Assembly (NCBI GenBank): GCA_002205965.3
Contig: NADL03000629.1
Span: 558,001-622,000, forward strand
Origin: Kappaphycus alvarezii
Lineage: Eukaryota; Rhodophyta; Florideophyceae; Gigartinales; Solieriaceae
DNA length: 64,000 nt
Direction of reading: 5' to 3'
Positions within the stretch are counted from its first letter, which is position 1. Each line of letters begins with the position of its first letter. Of the stretch, positions 1-9,600 are shown piece after piece. Position numbers and translations under genes: made by a program. The notes under the pieces were generated by a model. The model was not told where the DNA came from. It did no database searches and saw only the letters and a list, made by a program, of their open reading frames with translations.

Positions 1-150
1 GTGGTAATTCTTTATGGGTTGTACAATGTTGCACAGAAGCGTGCGGAGGGTATTCATAAACTAACTACGGATGCGGGCGGCGGGTGAAACCTGTCGCGCC
101 TGCATTACTGGGAGACTAAACGCAAAGCGGGTAACGAAGTCGCGGAGCAA
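1..150 (+). repeat. AQKRAEG short-ORF repeat, copy 1 (partial)
   Basis: This is the first of six copies of a dispersed repeat. Its coding strand reads AQKRAEG, then a K-LTTDA stretch, a Gly-rich turn and a basic helix ending near VAE. The copy starts with the shared leader (GTGGTA...TTTA...GTTGTACA). The start ATG seen in copy 5 is changed to GTT here, and similarity is lost after about position 150, so it is a 5' fragment. The same stretch occurs near 3.6, 12.4, 36.2, 49.1 and 57.6 kb. Function unknown. Confidence 0.6.
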
Positions 151-457
151 AGCACGTTCACGATGTCCCGAAAAGGTTGTCGTCAGACTGGCCATATGGC
201 GTGCTGTATTTGCCGTCACGGCCTCTGCAGCATGCCATTGCATTCGTACCGGACGAACCTTTCCGAGCATTTCCGTTGCTATTACAGCTAAGTTCCATGT
301 AACATCCGTTTCTACAGCATATGCGACTGGGTGCCAGCCTCCGAGCATGGAAATAGAAATTGGGACGAGCCCAATTCTCACAGAAGTCGGGATGAACTCT
401 TGATAGTTGGCACTTTGCAGTCCTTGCTGCGTTCAAGGAAGTCAACGGGTTGAAAAA
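151..457. other. Unassigned spacer with a weak minus-strand open frame
   Basis: No family is recognised here. A minus-strand frame of about 106 codons (61-381) reads like protein (it contains GGWHPVAYAVET and HAAEAVTANTARHM), but it overlaps repeat copy 1 antisense and has no recognised relative. It may be an accidental frame or a remnant of another element. Confidence 0.3.
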
Positions 458-650
458 GGGGAAAGGTTTGGATGTTTTACTTTTGGAAGATGTATCCGAT
501 CTATCCTATGGTATTCCAGACAACCAGAATCGACTTAAAGGGTATACCGACACAGTAATGTGGAAGGAACTACGCTCCCTAAAATGCTACCTTCAGGCCA
601 GCCATCAAGTAGGGCGCATTGGACACGACGGCTGCTTCGGCGTGCCTTTG
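458..650 (+). repeat. Class-2 dispersed repeat, left copy
   Basis: This roughly 193-bp repeat begins GGGGAAAGGTTTGGATGTTT and ends around GCGTGCCTTTGC. It is about 90 percent identical by eye to 51,349-51,533 and about 70 percent to the reverse complement of 2,773-2,970. Shorter pieces lie at 56,985-57,035, 58,754-58,822 and 63,208-63,243. An open frame runs through it, but the frame differs between copies, so coding is unproven. Together with the inverted copy at 2,773-2,970 it brackets the lectin pseudogene. Confidence 0.6.
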
Positions 651-1059
651 CATCAACCCCCCCAAAGAAGCGAACTCTTCAGTGGAAGGGTTCAAGGAGG
701 TTCCCAAAAGGCGACACCGAAGAAATCGGACCGTCCTCTGGCAGAAGATAATTTTCTTATTGGGAAATTATTATTTGGAAAAGTAATGTAGTAAATACTC
801 CATATTACCGGCGCAAAACAACTGATAGTGCAATAAGATTGGAGGATGATGGCTAACTGAATAGTTAAATGTAGTGGTGTCACCTTGCGGTAACAATATG
901 TACCGCTTGGCAATCATCGTAAAGTCACTGAGACCGAAAGGGGGCTACACAGCTGTTATGGGTTCAATATATGCCTCACGCTCGTTTACTCTCTTATCTT
1001 AAAATGTCTTTACGTGGGCAGTCAAGAATTTCGCGAATACGGCTTACTCTCCTCCGTTG
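651..1059. other. Unassigned spacer
   Basis: I see no conserved coding frame, RNA gene or repeat here. This is the sequence downstream of the decayed lectin, which ends at 1,060 on the minus strand. Confidence 0.4.
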
Positions 1060-1865
1060 TTAGGAAATGACTGTCCCCTTGAAGCCAATGGGCCCTTCCC
1101 CTTCGTAGGTGCAAGTGCCATCAAGACTTTTTCATCGTTGGCAGATGACACCTTTACGGTGGTAACGTTTTGGTTGGAACGGTCTCCAATCAGCCATTTC
1201 GCTCGCCTTGTTCCAGGGGGCAGACGGGCCGCCCCACTGGTACTCGACAGCATAGTTGTTGCCACTGCTCACTGTCCTTTGAATCCGATCGGTCCCTCTC
1301 CCTTGTACTGCACCGTACCTTCCAATGTTTTTCCACCATCGGGAGACGAGGCATCCATACTAATAATTTCTTGATCTTTGCGTCGCCAAGAGCCCAGAGG
1401 CCTGATTGATTCCACGGAGCCGAGGAACCTCCCCACTGGTTTTCAACTTTGTAGGCATCATATCCTGCATCCGTGCCGCTGAATCCAATAGGGCCCTCCT
1501 TATCATACGTAATGGTGCCTGTCAATGTCTTCCCCCATCGGTTGAGGAATTTGAACAGCCACAATACTTTGTCCAGACCTGGATCCAATGACGAACTCGC
1601 CAACAGGGTTCCATGGTGCTGAAGAACCTCCCCACTGGTTCCCAATCTCATAGATGTTCGACTCTCCACGGCGAGTCCCTTTGAATCCAATAGGACCCTC
1701 GCCTGCGTAGGTCATTGTGCCGGTAAGTGTGGCGCCGCCATCATTTGACGTAACATCTACTGCAATCACACCTTGGTTGGGACGGCTGCCGAGAATCCAC
1801 ACTCCAGCATCATTCCATGGAGCTGAAGAGCCTCCCCATTGGTTTTGAACTGCGTAGCGCCCCAT
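1060..1865 (-). pseudogene. OAAH-family high-mannose lectin, decayed copy
   Basis: On the minus strand from ATG 1,863-1,865 the sequence codes for four tandem repeats of about 67 residues, each opening with NQWGGSSAPWN or a close form and closing with EGPIGFKG. That is the hallmark of OAAH lectins, which bind the core of high-mannose glycans; red-algal members have four such repeats in about 268 residues. The frame is broken by at least five single-base indels: two in repeat 2 near the GGKTLTGT stretch, one early in the third repeat's GD-KDQEIIS segment, one near NKA-EWLIGD in repeat 4, and one just before the last GTCTY. Reading across them reaches a TAA at 1,060-1,062, almost exactly the expected length. 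Substitutions relative to the copy at 60.7 kb are mostly conservative (roughly 78 percent identity in repeats 1-2), which suggests an old duplication that was functional for a while. Recent loss or sequencing error are the two explanations for the indels. Confidence 0.9.
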
Positions 1866-2772
1866 TAGTTAGCGAATGTGTAGCGAGGGATATTGTCTTG
1901 CTGAATTGACGGATTCTGGAATAACTTTCCTTGGGTAGTGACTGGCATATGGCAAAGCGCTACTGAACAGGCAATTGCCGCGAGCTTAAATAGCATTTCG
2001 GCAGATCACTTTTCCCTAGCATTGATCAGGATCCGGGCATCATACGGACGACTCAAGCACCTTTCCTCCGCATCCTGTGCGCTCTTCCACCCATATGCTG
2101 TCCGTCACTAAAATATGATTCCATGGGCCACTTCCACCTCTGAAAATTTTACCAAAGAACGAATGACGCAATCATTCACTGAAATTTATCCTGAGGTTAT
2201 ATTAAAGGGTTGCGCGCAAAGATGTTTCCCATAATCCAAACGCATGCAATTATGTGCGGTAGAACTTACACGGAGAGCCTCAAAGCCCGCTGCGATATTG
2301 AGTAATCCGTAGCTTAGCCACTTCTCACAAAACCCAGCCAAAACGAACAAGAAAATGTCCATTACCAACAACTTAATTAGTTGCACGGGTTTGTATCCAA
2401 ATCTTGTACAGGATCACTTTCCGCAAGGGGGGGATGTTAGGTGCTTTACAGCCAATAGCCGCAAACATCTGAACCTCGAGTGATCCAGCGTGTCCCTAGC
2501 GGAGCCTAACCTTTTTCGCAAGTGTTGAGAGTAGAAAAGGTAAAATCAAAGACCTGAGTCGGTACGGGTAGCACGGTTGCTTCTTTGGCACACCTCACGA
2601 CCTTGGTCTGTGTCCCTACAGTTACTGTCGTGGCGGAGTTCTGGAAAAAGGGGCCAAGCAGAGAAGATGGGGGTACGAGCCGCTCTTGGTTTTGTGGGCC
2701 ACGACTGTGCTAGACCGTTCCCTCTCCCATTTATTTTTTGCATTTATTCGATGGAAACCTATGGAAAGTTTC
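1866..2772. other. Unassigned sequence upstream of lectin copy 1
   Basis: This would hold the promoter of the minus-strand lectin. I find no convincing TATA box and no conserved frame. It shows no clear similarity to the sequence upstream of the lectin at 60.65 kb. Confidence 0.4.
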
Positions 2773-2970
2773 GGGGCAAAGGCACGCTGCATAATCCGTC
2801 ATGTCCAATGCAGTCTGCTTGATAGCTGGCCTTATGGTGGCCTTGGATGAGCGTAATTCCTCCCCCGTAACGATATCGTAATGCCCTTTTGAGTCGCTTG
2901 TCGTTGTCTGGAGTACTTGGTATTGAGTCGATTTTACCCTCCAAGAGTAAAACACCCAAACCTTTCCTTT
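2773..2970 (-). repeat. Class-2 dispersed repeat, right inverted copy
   Basis: The reverse complement begins GGAAAGGTTTGGGTGTTTTA and ends GCGTGCCTTTGCCCC, matching 458-650 over its whole length at about 70 percent with several small gaps. In one frame it reads EELRSSKATIRPAIKQ followed by ALDMTDYA. The two copies face each other across 2.1 kb that includes the lectin pseudogene, so they could be the long terminal inverted repeats of a DNA element, although no target-site duplication is evident. Confidence 0.55.
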
Positions 2971-3465
2971 ATTTGATAACTGCATGCTCTTCTGCCCTGT
3001 ACACAGCAAAAGTCCCTGTTTCTATAGTTGTATGTACCTCAAGGCCACATGCAATTCAATATCTTCAGGCGAATTTTGGCATAGATCACTAGAACTCGTA
3101 AAGATTTTCCGCCATCCATCTCCCAATGGTATGCTCCACGTCGGCCCCCTTGTTGGGGTTCCCTTCTTCAATAAACGTTCAACTCACCACCAATTTGACG
3201 GAGAGTGAGTGGCCCAACTGATGGAGTTAAGAAGGCTGTAGGCATCAGGAAGCTTGTGACGTCGAGAGGGTACAGTTGTCAAAACTTTCGATGCTTGGCT
3301 GTTTCTAGAGGGAGTATGGGGTGTCTTTCTGCAAGTATTCGGATGGCTGAAACCCCGTTTCGTAGTGGGAAATTCGGTCGTTTGTTAACTGCGAAACTTC
3401 GAAAGGCGTTGTTGTGAGCGGGCAGGTAATATAAACTACTGTACTATACAATACAGTACAACAGC
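2971..3465. other. Unassigned spacer
   Basis: No recognisable gene. Short open frames are present (for example 3,205-3,417 on the plus strand) but have no family signature. The right end carries CAGTA/TACTG-type words that recur throughout the window. Confidence 0.35.
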
Positions 3466-3896
3466 TGCGAAAAGATATCCTCCTCTCCCCTGTCGGCGTT
3501 AATATCTATGGCGCGATGGGCAACGACGGCCAGGGTTTCTTCCGCTGCCTTGCTTCCTTCGTTGCTTCCCGTCGCGGTTTCTCCCCTCAACAGGAGCTCC
3601 GCGACTTCGTTACCCATTTTGCGTTTAGTCTCCAAGTGATGCAGGCGCGACAGGTCTCCATCCGCCGCCTGCATTCGCAGTTAACTTCTGAGTACCCTCC
3701 GCACGCTTCTGTCTCATACTGTCCAGTAATAACATGAGTACTGTACAGCTCGTAAAGATCCACCACCACAGCAGCTCATTGTGTTGGGTAGTACAGCACG
3801 GTATACTGATGCCATAGTTACTCTCAGTACATAATTTATAAATACCCTCCGCACGCCTCTGTGCGACATTGTATGACAAATAAAGATCTACCACCA
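3466..3896 (-). repeat. AQKRAEG short-ORF repeat, copy 2, with duplicated leader
   Basis: On the minus strand the repeat core runs from about 3,768 down to 3,466: a QKRAEG start, LHHLETKRKMGNEVAELLL, then a Ser/Gly-rich linker and AAEETLAVVAHRAIDIN. Upstream, at 3,825-3,896, a second copy of the leader and first codons (again ending in R-AEG) is joined to unrelated sequence, so the 5' end is duplicated or rearranged. The peptide frame is open from AEG to AIDIN, the longest well preserved stretch of the family. Confidence 0.6.
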
Positions 3897-3945
3897 GTAC
3901 ATACTGTACTGTACTGTACTGTGCTGTACTGTACTGTACAGTATA
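3895..3945. repeat. TACTG pentanucleotide microsatellite
   Basis: Nearly uninterrupted TACTG/CAGTA units, with one variant GCTG. Shorter runs of the same pentamer occur near 3,440, 56,930 and 57,550, often at the edges of repeats. Confidence 0.85.
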
Positions 3946-4000
3946 CCCGTTGTATTGAAGAAGAAGACTTTACCAAGCAGGAAAGGGGGGCTGGCGGCCC

Positions 4001-4305
4001 TCAAAAGGGGAAAAATCTATCTGAGCCAGGAGCGGTTGAGTTGTCGTCGGTTGATCGCGACAGAAGTTCGTGTTGTATGAGCGAACTGATAATCGTGACC
4101 AAGCGATCGCGCTCGAAGGCAGGGCTACTGTCTTTCCGTAGAGCGATGTACTCAGCAATTCTGGACAGATATCGTTCGGCACCGAGACTGGCAGACCCGT
4201 ATATATCGAAAGCCATCGGGTGGAAGTCGATACGTAGTTCGGCGCAGAGGTGGCCATAGCGGACGGATTTCGCGCGCCCAGTTGCAGTAAGGGCAGCGAT
4301 GCCAT
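4001..4305 (-). pseudogene. LINE 3' fragment (end of endonuclease region)
   Basis: The minus strand reads continuously LTATGRAKSVRYGHLC, then FHPMAFDIYGSASLGAERYL and SRIAEY, ending at a TAG near 4,001. The pattern K-x-x-RY-x-x-LC, F-x-P-x-x-F-x-x-x-G-x-x-G and a hydrophobic helix matches 57,868-58,137. In LINEs with a restriction-like endonuclease this follows the PD-(D/E)XK site. The reverse transcriptase is absent, as expected of a copy truncated at its 5' end. Confidence 0.6.
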
Positions 4306-4446
4306 AAAGTATAGTATTGGGGTGATTTATTAAGTTTAAATTATATACTTACAGTACCGCATAGTACAGTGCATTGTTACATTAATAAAAAAAATCAGTT
4401 GCTTTACGTCCATTTAAGTTCTTCAAGAGAATCATACGTAATTAGA
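4306..4446. other. AT-rich spacer
   Basis: Low-complexity AT-rich sequence between the LINE fragment and the MITE-like element. Nothing recognised. Confidence 0.4.
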
Positions 4447-4740
4447 GAGCTTACGCACAAAGAATTCAGAAATAAAACTGCCAAATTTCAGCAATAGAAT
4501 TACAGTCTGTAATTCAATTGCAGAATTCTGGAATGAAGTCGTGAGGTAAATTGCTGAAATGTGACCAGTTGGAGAAGACCCGTAAGAAATGGTTGTGAGG
4601 AAAAAACATGGTGCATTCCCATTTGTCCATGCGTAAACACGTTTTCAAATTTCAGAAAATATTTTCAGAAATACTTTTCAGAAATTTATCATACTACGTC
4701 TTTCTGAAGACCTTTCAGAATTCTGTTTTTGCGTAAGCTC
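4447..4740. mobile_element. MITE-like element with inverted ends
   Basis: The left end GAGCTTACGCACAAAGAATT and the right end (reverse complement GAGCTTACGCAAAAACAGAATT) form imperfect terminal inverted repeats of about 25 bp, 294 bp apart. The interior is AT-rich and non-coding, with repeated TTTCAGAAAT words. This is the structure of a non-autonomous DNA transposon. The target-site duplication is unclear (flanks ATTA / CTATTA). Confidence 0.5.
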
Positions 4741-4785
4741 ACTATTATCGGCCCATTTTCTTTGATTTGAAGAAATGGATTTGGA

Positions 4786-4832
4786 TACGCCTCGTAAAGG
4801 TAAGGATATTAAATCAACCTTTATGAGGCGTA
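4786..4832. other. Strong hairpin
   Basis: TACGCCTCGTAAAGGT at 4,786-4,801 pairs with ACCTTTATGAGGCGTA at 4,817-4,832 (16-bp arms, one mismatch, 15-base loop). Its role is unknown; it could be the terminus pair of a tiny palindromic element or an RNA structure. Confidence 0.55.
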
Positions 4833-5440
4833 CAAGAAAGCTACTCTTGCATTTATCAGTCGTGCTTTAGAACTCGTGAAGATATACCATCACGCAATTA
4901 TCATATCGCGACAGGGCGCGCCCTGTAGTAACGCAAGATATAGTTCACTTTGCAGTGCCTTACGAACCTGTTTTTGTTTTGGTGTAACCGTCTACCTATA
5001 TGGTTCAGGTTTTTGAACACATTAAGATTCCCCCCCGCGTCCCTTGCGAACCCTCAATATCCGAGCATTGCAAATGACAGATCAGTAAATTATTGTAGAA
5101 TATGATAGTCAAATGTACTTCTCCTGTCAATGGTACTACTGAAACAAAATATACTCTCTTTTACTTATTTTGTCTAGAGTAAGATGGGTTCTGATAAATC
5201 CTGGAGTAGAAAAACTGGAAGAGATTCAGTCGATTATTCAATTTTCTCTGGAATGTACTAAACTAAATGGAAAACATGTACTCCAGCCACAGTCAACGAC
5301 GGTTGAATAGCAAGCGAATAATAAGCTTGCAATTAGGAGCGCAAATGCCAATGATGTTGAAACACCAGACGAACCTTTCATAGACCGATTCGCGTGTACA
5401 GCTTTTAACACCATCCCGATGTTCTACTTGTCAGACGATT
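4833..5440. other. Unassigned spacer
   Basis: AT-rich sequence without a convincing frame or repeat. It includes GACAGGGCGCGCCCTGTAG near 4,911, which contains the 14-bp palindrome CAGGGCGCGCCCTG. Confidence 0.35.
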
Positions 5441-6040
5441 GTGCAGAGCAAGGCAAGGAAGGCGAAGACGAAGGAGACTGGCATTTGGACACCCGGAGGA
5501 TCCCGCAGCACCTTTTGCGAGGACGGAGCCGCTTGGTCGGACGTCCCGCGGAAGCTTAAGCCGCCCGGAGAATCTTTCCTCTATTTGCGACTGGTATACT
5601 TCGCTCTAGAAAGCGACGTCCGTTCCCTGCTCCGTGAACCGAAACAAGACCTCAACGGGCTACATGCACAGGTCAAGCACCTCTTGTCTGAACTTCAACG
5701 GTTCAACCGCCTGCACAGTGTAACTGTGTGGCGTGACTACGGGATCGGTCACATGGTGGCGGCAATCATATGCGATCTGCTACCTCGTGTGCAAGCGTCC
5801 AAGACAGCAAAGCGTGGTTTGAACCGCTCCGTGAGGGACCTTTTGTTAGCAATATTTGATAGCTTAAGGTCGGATTCTCACTCGGCTCCGTCTGTTCCCC
5901 AAAGAAACAGGCCCATAGTGAACTACCCTGTGGTACCGAACACCCCGCCCCGCTACCTAGTGGCGGGAAGCTCTACTCTTCCACCTTGGTGAAGCCGCGA
6001 TTACCAAACAACACCCAAAGGCGTCTATGGGCAGACATCA
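5441..6040 (+). pseudogene. Unrecognised protein, N-terminal part, interrupted by copia
   Basis: An open frame of 183 codons from ATG 5,441 is basic at its start (KARKAKTKET), has helical Leu-rich stretches (LLREPKQDLNGLHAQVKHLL, RSVRDLLLAIFDSL) and a Pro-rich tail (VPQRNRPIVNYPVVPNTPPR). It stops at 5,990-5,992, but a shifted frame continues as LGEAAITKQHP and then GVYGQ. The same tail, VPQ-x-NRP ... EAA-x-x-K-x-NPEGVYGQ, is found at 62.5-62.66 kb, which shows it was coding. The copia LTR begins right after VYGQ, and the frame resumes at 11,475. Function unknown; a gag-like or capsid-like role in an undescribed mobile element is possible but not shown. Confidence 0.55.
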
Positions 6041-6472
6041 TGTCGTCCTTCCGGTCATTAGTCAGATCTACCTCTACCATTTAACTGTTACTTCTAATCA
6101 TTCCGTGTCGGAAGGAGAGTGAAGAGAAGTTTATGATAATTTAGTGCCTCCAATTGACACTAGTTGAGTCATATGTTGAATCATATGGGGATGTTTACAT
6201 TATATATATGGGGAGAAGTTAGACACATTGAGTTAAAAGAAGTATCGAATAACTGAACAACAAACCACCAAACTGCATCAAGCAAACCTTGTACTTTGTA
6301 AGGTGAACAGCCCTCCATAGGGCTGCAGATCTTTGCGGCGTATTGCCGGCCGAAGGGGTTCGCACAACCCGCGAGCCGGGTCGTACGCGAGGTCTGTCTT
6401 CCGGACCCCACACCGCTCTCTGTAGGCCGACTGTACCGCAAGTTACACTTGCCACGAGAGGGAACTTTGACA
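6041..6472 (+). repeat. Copia 5' LTR
   Basis: Starts TGTCGTCCTTCC and ends TTTGACA. It contains ATTATATATATGG (about 6,200), a possible TATA element of the LTR promoter. It is aligned end to end with 11,047-11,474, with only scattered one- or two-base differences and small gaps. Confidence 0.92.
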
Positions 6473-7179
6473 GTTATAACTGTTCTGTTCGCAGCTGCAC
6501 AGGACAACTGTAACTAGGCAAAATGAATGAAAATCGGCCGGAAAACAGAGGCGTGTTGCTGGCGAAGGAAATGGAGATGGCACAGAAAATGTACGACGAA
6601 TGAACTTTATGATGAAATTGGAGATCCTAATCCGCTTCAGACACAGCTTCAAATGATGATATTACGAGGTACAAGAATGAAGTTGCGTGTATGCTTCGGA
6701 AATGTGGGATGCATTCAATGCAACAAGAATTTCCGGTGAAGACATGTGGCTCGACTACACTTCCACGTTTCGTGAACATTCGATTCTCATATCCCTAAAA
6801 CGATTCAGATCAAGTGGATCAGTTTATTAACGGAAAGAGGCGTGTATGTCAAGAGAAAGCAGGGGTATCCTAGAACCAGCAATGATTGAATGTTTAAAAC
6901 AAGATCGTTTCATACCTATGAGTGAGGCCGGAGTTAATAACAGCAACGCATGTAAGGTACAAGAGAGGGTTACACCAGGCCCCCTAACATTCTATCCTTC
7001 AGTCAGAGACCTTTCATCAAGACAGATAATGATGTCGTGGCTGAAGTCTCTAAGAAATTAATATTGAGAGCAATAATCCTAGCAGAACCGGAACCTCCAA
7101 CGACCCAGATGTGACATCTAGGGATCAAGCGCATTGAACCCTGGTAATCGAACTGGAACATAATTGGGAATAAATGGTG

Positions 7180-8152
7180 TAATTAAGGCATATCAGACGA
7201 GGGATAAGTTCTCGGGATCTTTCGATGAGGACCTACAGGAGCTCTCGAAGTCTATGATACTATGTGGCGGTGTGTCAGCTCAATGATACAGAAAAAGCAC
7301 AAGCTATTCCTGTTATGTTGAAAGACGAAGCACTGACATTTTATACTAAGTATTACAAACAGGGTCAATCGTATGAGGAGGCATCACAGCTACTCATCGA
7401 TACATACATGAGTGTTGAGCAACGTAATCGTGCTTTGGTCGAATGGCAATCTATGCGTTTGTCGAACTTTATGCGCGAGAGTCCAGACAGAAGTGAACTC
7501 GAAGTATTCAGGCTTTACTGTAAGAGATTGTCACAAGTCAAAGACAGTTGGATCCACTTTACAGGCACGATCAGTTTCTACGAGATCAGCTTGTGTTGTC
7601 TCGGATAACACACGGATAACTCAATCCATGCGAGAGCGTGTCCCTATGAATTCTCGGGATGCCCGTAACAGGATAGCAACGTTTTTGTCTAGCGAACCCC
7701 GTTCTGCTGGAGCGTTCCATGTGTACACTTCAGGGGATAGTTCCGTTAATTACAGTCTCGGACAACGTTACGGAGGACAGGCGAGAAAGAAGGTAAGGGG
7801 ATTTGGATCAAGCAAAAACAAGTTCCAGAGGATATCATCCCGATGGTTAGCTGGTCATCAAGGATGCTATGTCTGTGGTAAGAACCATAAGGCTCACACG
7901 AGACATTCCAGAGAGGAAGTAGCAGAGGCCATTGCGAGACTGAAAAGACGTTCACCAAAGGCTATGATTACAGTGGATGATGTAGCAATGATTGTTAATG
8001 GAATGGCAGACGATCAATCCGACGAAAACGAGGACGAAGAGGATATCCCGTTGTCGGATGAGGACGAAGAAAGTGACGTCTACGGGGATGCGGATGTTGC
8101 CTATATTTCTGAAGATGCAGTGAAATCACACAAGTCTGATGAATGCACCTAG
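7180..8152 (+). pseudogene. gag: Copia Gag
   Basis: Reading begins near DKFSGSFDEDLQELSK, shifts frame at about 7,250 and continues with KAQAIPVMLKDEALTFYTKY, a conserved capsid stretch of this copia lineage. A second frameshift near 7,550 leads into the frame that holds the zinc knuckle CYVCGKNHKAHTRHS (about 7,870-7,915) and an Asp/Glu-rich tail before TAG at 8,150. Gag forms the virus-like particle and binds the element RNA. The acidic tail DENEDEEDIPLSDEDEE is unusually long. Confidence 0.8.
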
Positions 8153-8780
8153 CCAACATTTCATTCTTGCACGGGAGGACATACAGTACTGACCTTGACT
8201 TCGAATTGGCTCGAATGCGTCGTGAGTTACAAACTGGAGAGACTACAAGATTCAAACGCATCCATATTGATACGTGTGCTAACCGATCCTCCTTCATGTC
8301 ATTCACCCATTACAAGGCCTATTGTCAAGAATTTGATGTACCTTGTCGCATAAGCAAGGAAGACATGCGAACTCTGAAAGGGTTAGGTGGCAACCAGAAT
8401 TCAATAGGAGCTGTTACTATTCCGGTCCCATTTCGTGATTTGAACTTGGTCATTGATGTTCAGTTTCAGATAGTATCAGAAATATTCCGAGTTGTTAAGT
8501 ATGAAGGACATGTTAGACAATGGATTGGATATTAGTATCCAGGACCGAGTGGTCCGTTACAAACATCTGAGTCATCCGCTGATATTCGAGAACCACTTCC
8601 TCATTCATAGATGGAAGAGGGGCGATTTATCATACTCTTTCTACACAGAAAAGGAATTGAGGAAGCTACACAGGGTTTTTGGACATCCTTCCGTCACAGC
8701 CTTCATGAACGTGCTGCGACGAGCAAGACCAAATGAGATGACTAGAGAAGTAAGAGATTTCATAATATCAGTACTTGAGG
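8153..8780 (+). pseudogene. Copia protease and GAG-pre-integrase region
   Basis: HIDTCANRSSFMSF at about 8,262-8,303 is the aspartic-protease active site, but the usual D-T-G-A reads D-T-C-A, a change expected to damage activity. LKGLGG and VPFRDLNLVIDV follow as in related proteases. After a frameshift near 8,490 the GAG-pre-integrase segment is seen (FYTEKELRKLHRVFGHPS, about 8,637-8,690). Integrase sequence then jumps abruptly at REVRDFI / ISVLEAPIESP (about 8,765). Confidence 0.75.
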
Positions 8781-9600
8781 CTCCGATTGAGTCACCAGCA
8801 ACTATGAGTCACGTGGAACGTTACCACGGTCCTTTGAGAACAGCGTACCTCAAGCTAAGGGAGAGCTTACCACGAAGCGAGTCAGATGCAGATTGTCTAC
8901 AGCTTGCCGTAAAATGTGTCAATGACACTATTGGGCCGGAAGGTCTTGTCCAACACTACTCGTTTTTGGTGCACTACCTCGACCTGCTGCAAGGACACCA
9001 GCCGCTACCCAATTGGAACGCGCAAGAGCGATTGAGAAGGCTATGGAGGAAGTTCAAAAGGAACAATGCCGGAGGAGGATTTCATTCGGCTTGAAGCACG
9101 TTGGACCTAAGGGTAAGGAACATAGTGAAGTACTTTCGAGACTTCCCGCTGGATCTCCAGTATATGTTTATCGAGAGAAACCGAAGAAATGGACTGGGCC
9201 GTACCAATTCATTCAAATTGACGGAGAAACTGTCGTTGTGCAAATGCCGAAGGGGAGGAGGATTTTTAGATCTCATGTCGTTAAGAGTCTAGTAGGATCT
9301 AAGCTGCAACCGCCCTGCCATGATTGTAAGAGCGCCAACGCGAAATCTGAGCACCCAGCGTGTCCAAATTGTTCAGTCCCCAATTCCGATGCTCGACCGC
9401 ATATACAATATGACGCTGGCTCTGATACACAGTCTGAGAGCGCTTGCTCGAATTACTTTTGTTTCAACGTTGAAACGGTTCAAGATCTCTGCTCCCCGCT
9501 TAGCACAACAAAATCTTATAACATGAAAGTAGATGAGTCACAAGACTACAGTGCAGCCAGGAAAACAGAGCTTGACGGATTGTCAGTCGAGAACTTTTAA
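8765..9600 (+). pseudogene. Copia integrase, core deleted
   Basis: The sequence enters the integrase at EAPIESPATMSHVERYHGPL, which carries the catalytic Glu of the D,D-35-E triad. The zinc-binding part and the region with both catalytic Asp residues, usually about 150-200 residues, are missing between the pre-integrase segment and this point. The C-terminal part is recognisable after another frameshift near 9,010: AIEKAMEEVQ, FGLKHVGPKGKEH, LPAGSPVYVYREKPKKWTGP and GETVVVQMPKGRRIFRSHVV. A Cys/His-rich spacer (CHDCKSANAK...CPNC, about 9,316-9,372) follows. Confidence 0.75.

Noticed and set aside
158-445. Overlapping plus- and minus-strand frames near the window start
   Set aside because: Neither has a recognisable domain, and one covers repeat copy 1 antisense.
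6473-6500. Copia primer-binding site
   Set aside because: The sequence after the 5' LTR (GTTATAACTG...) does not begin with the usual TGG, and I cannot match a tRNA end without a search.
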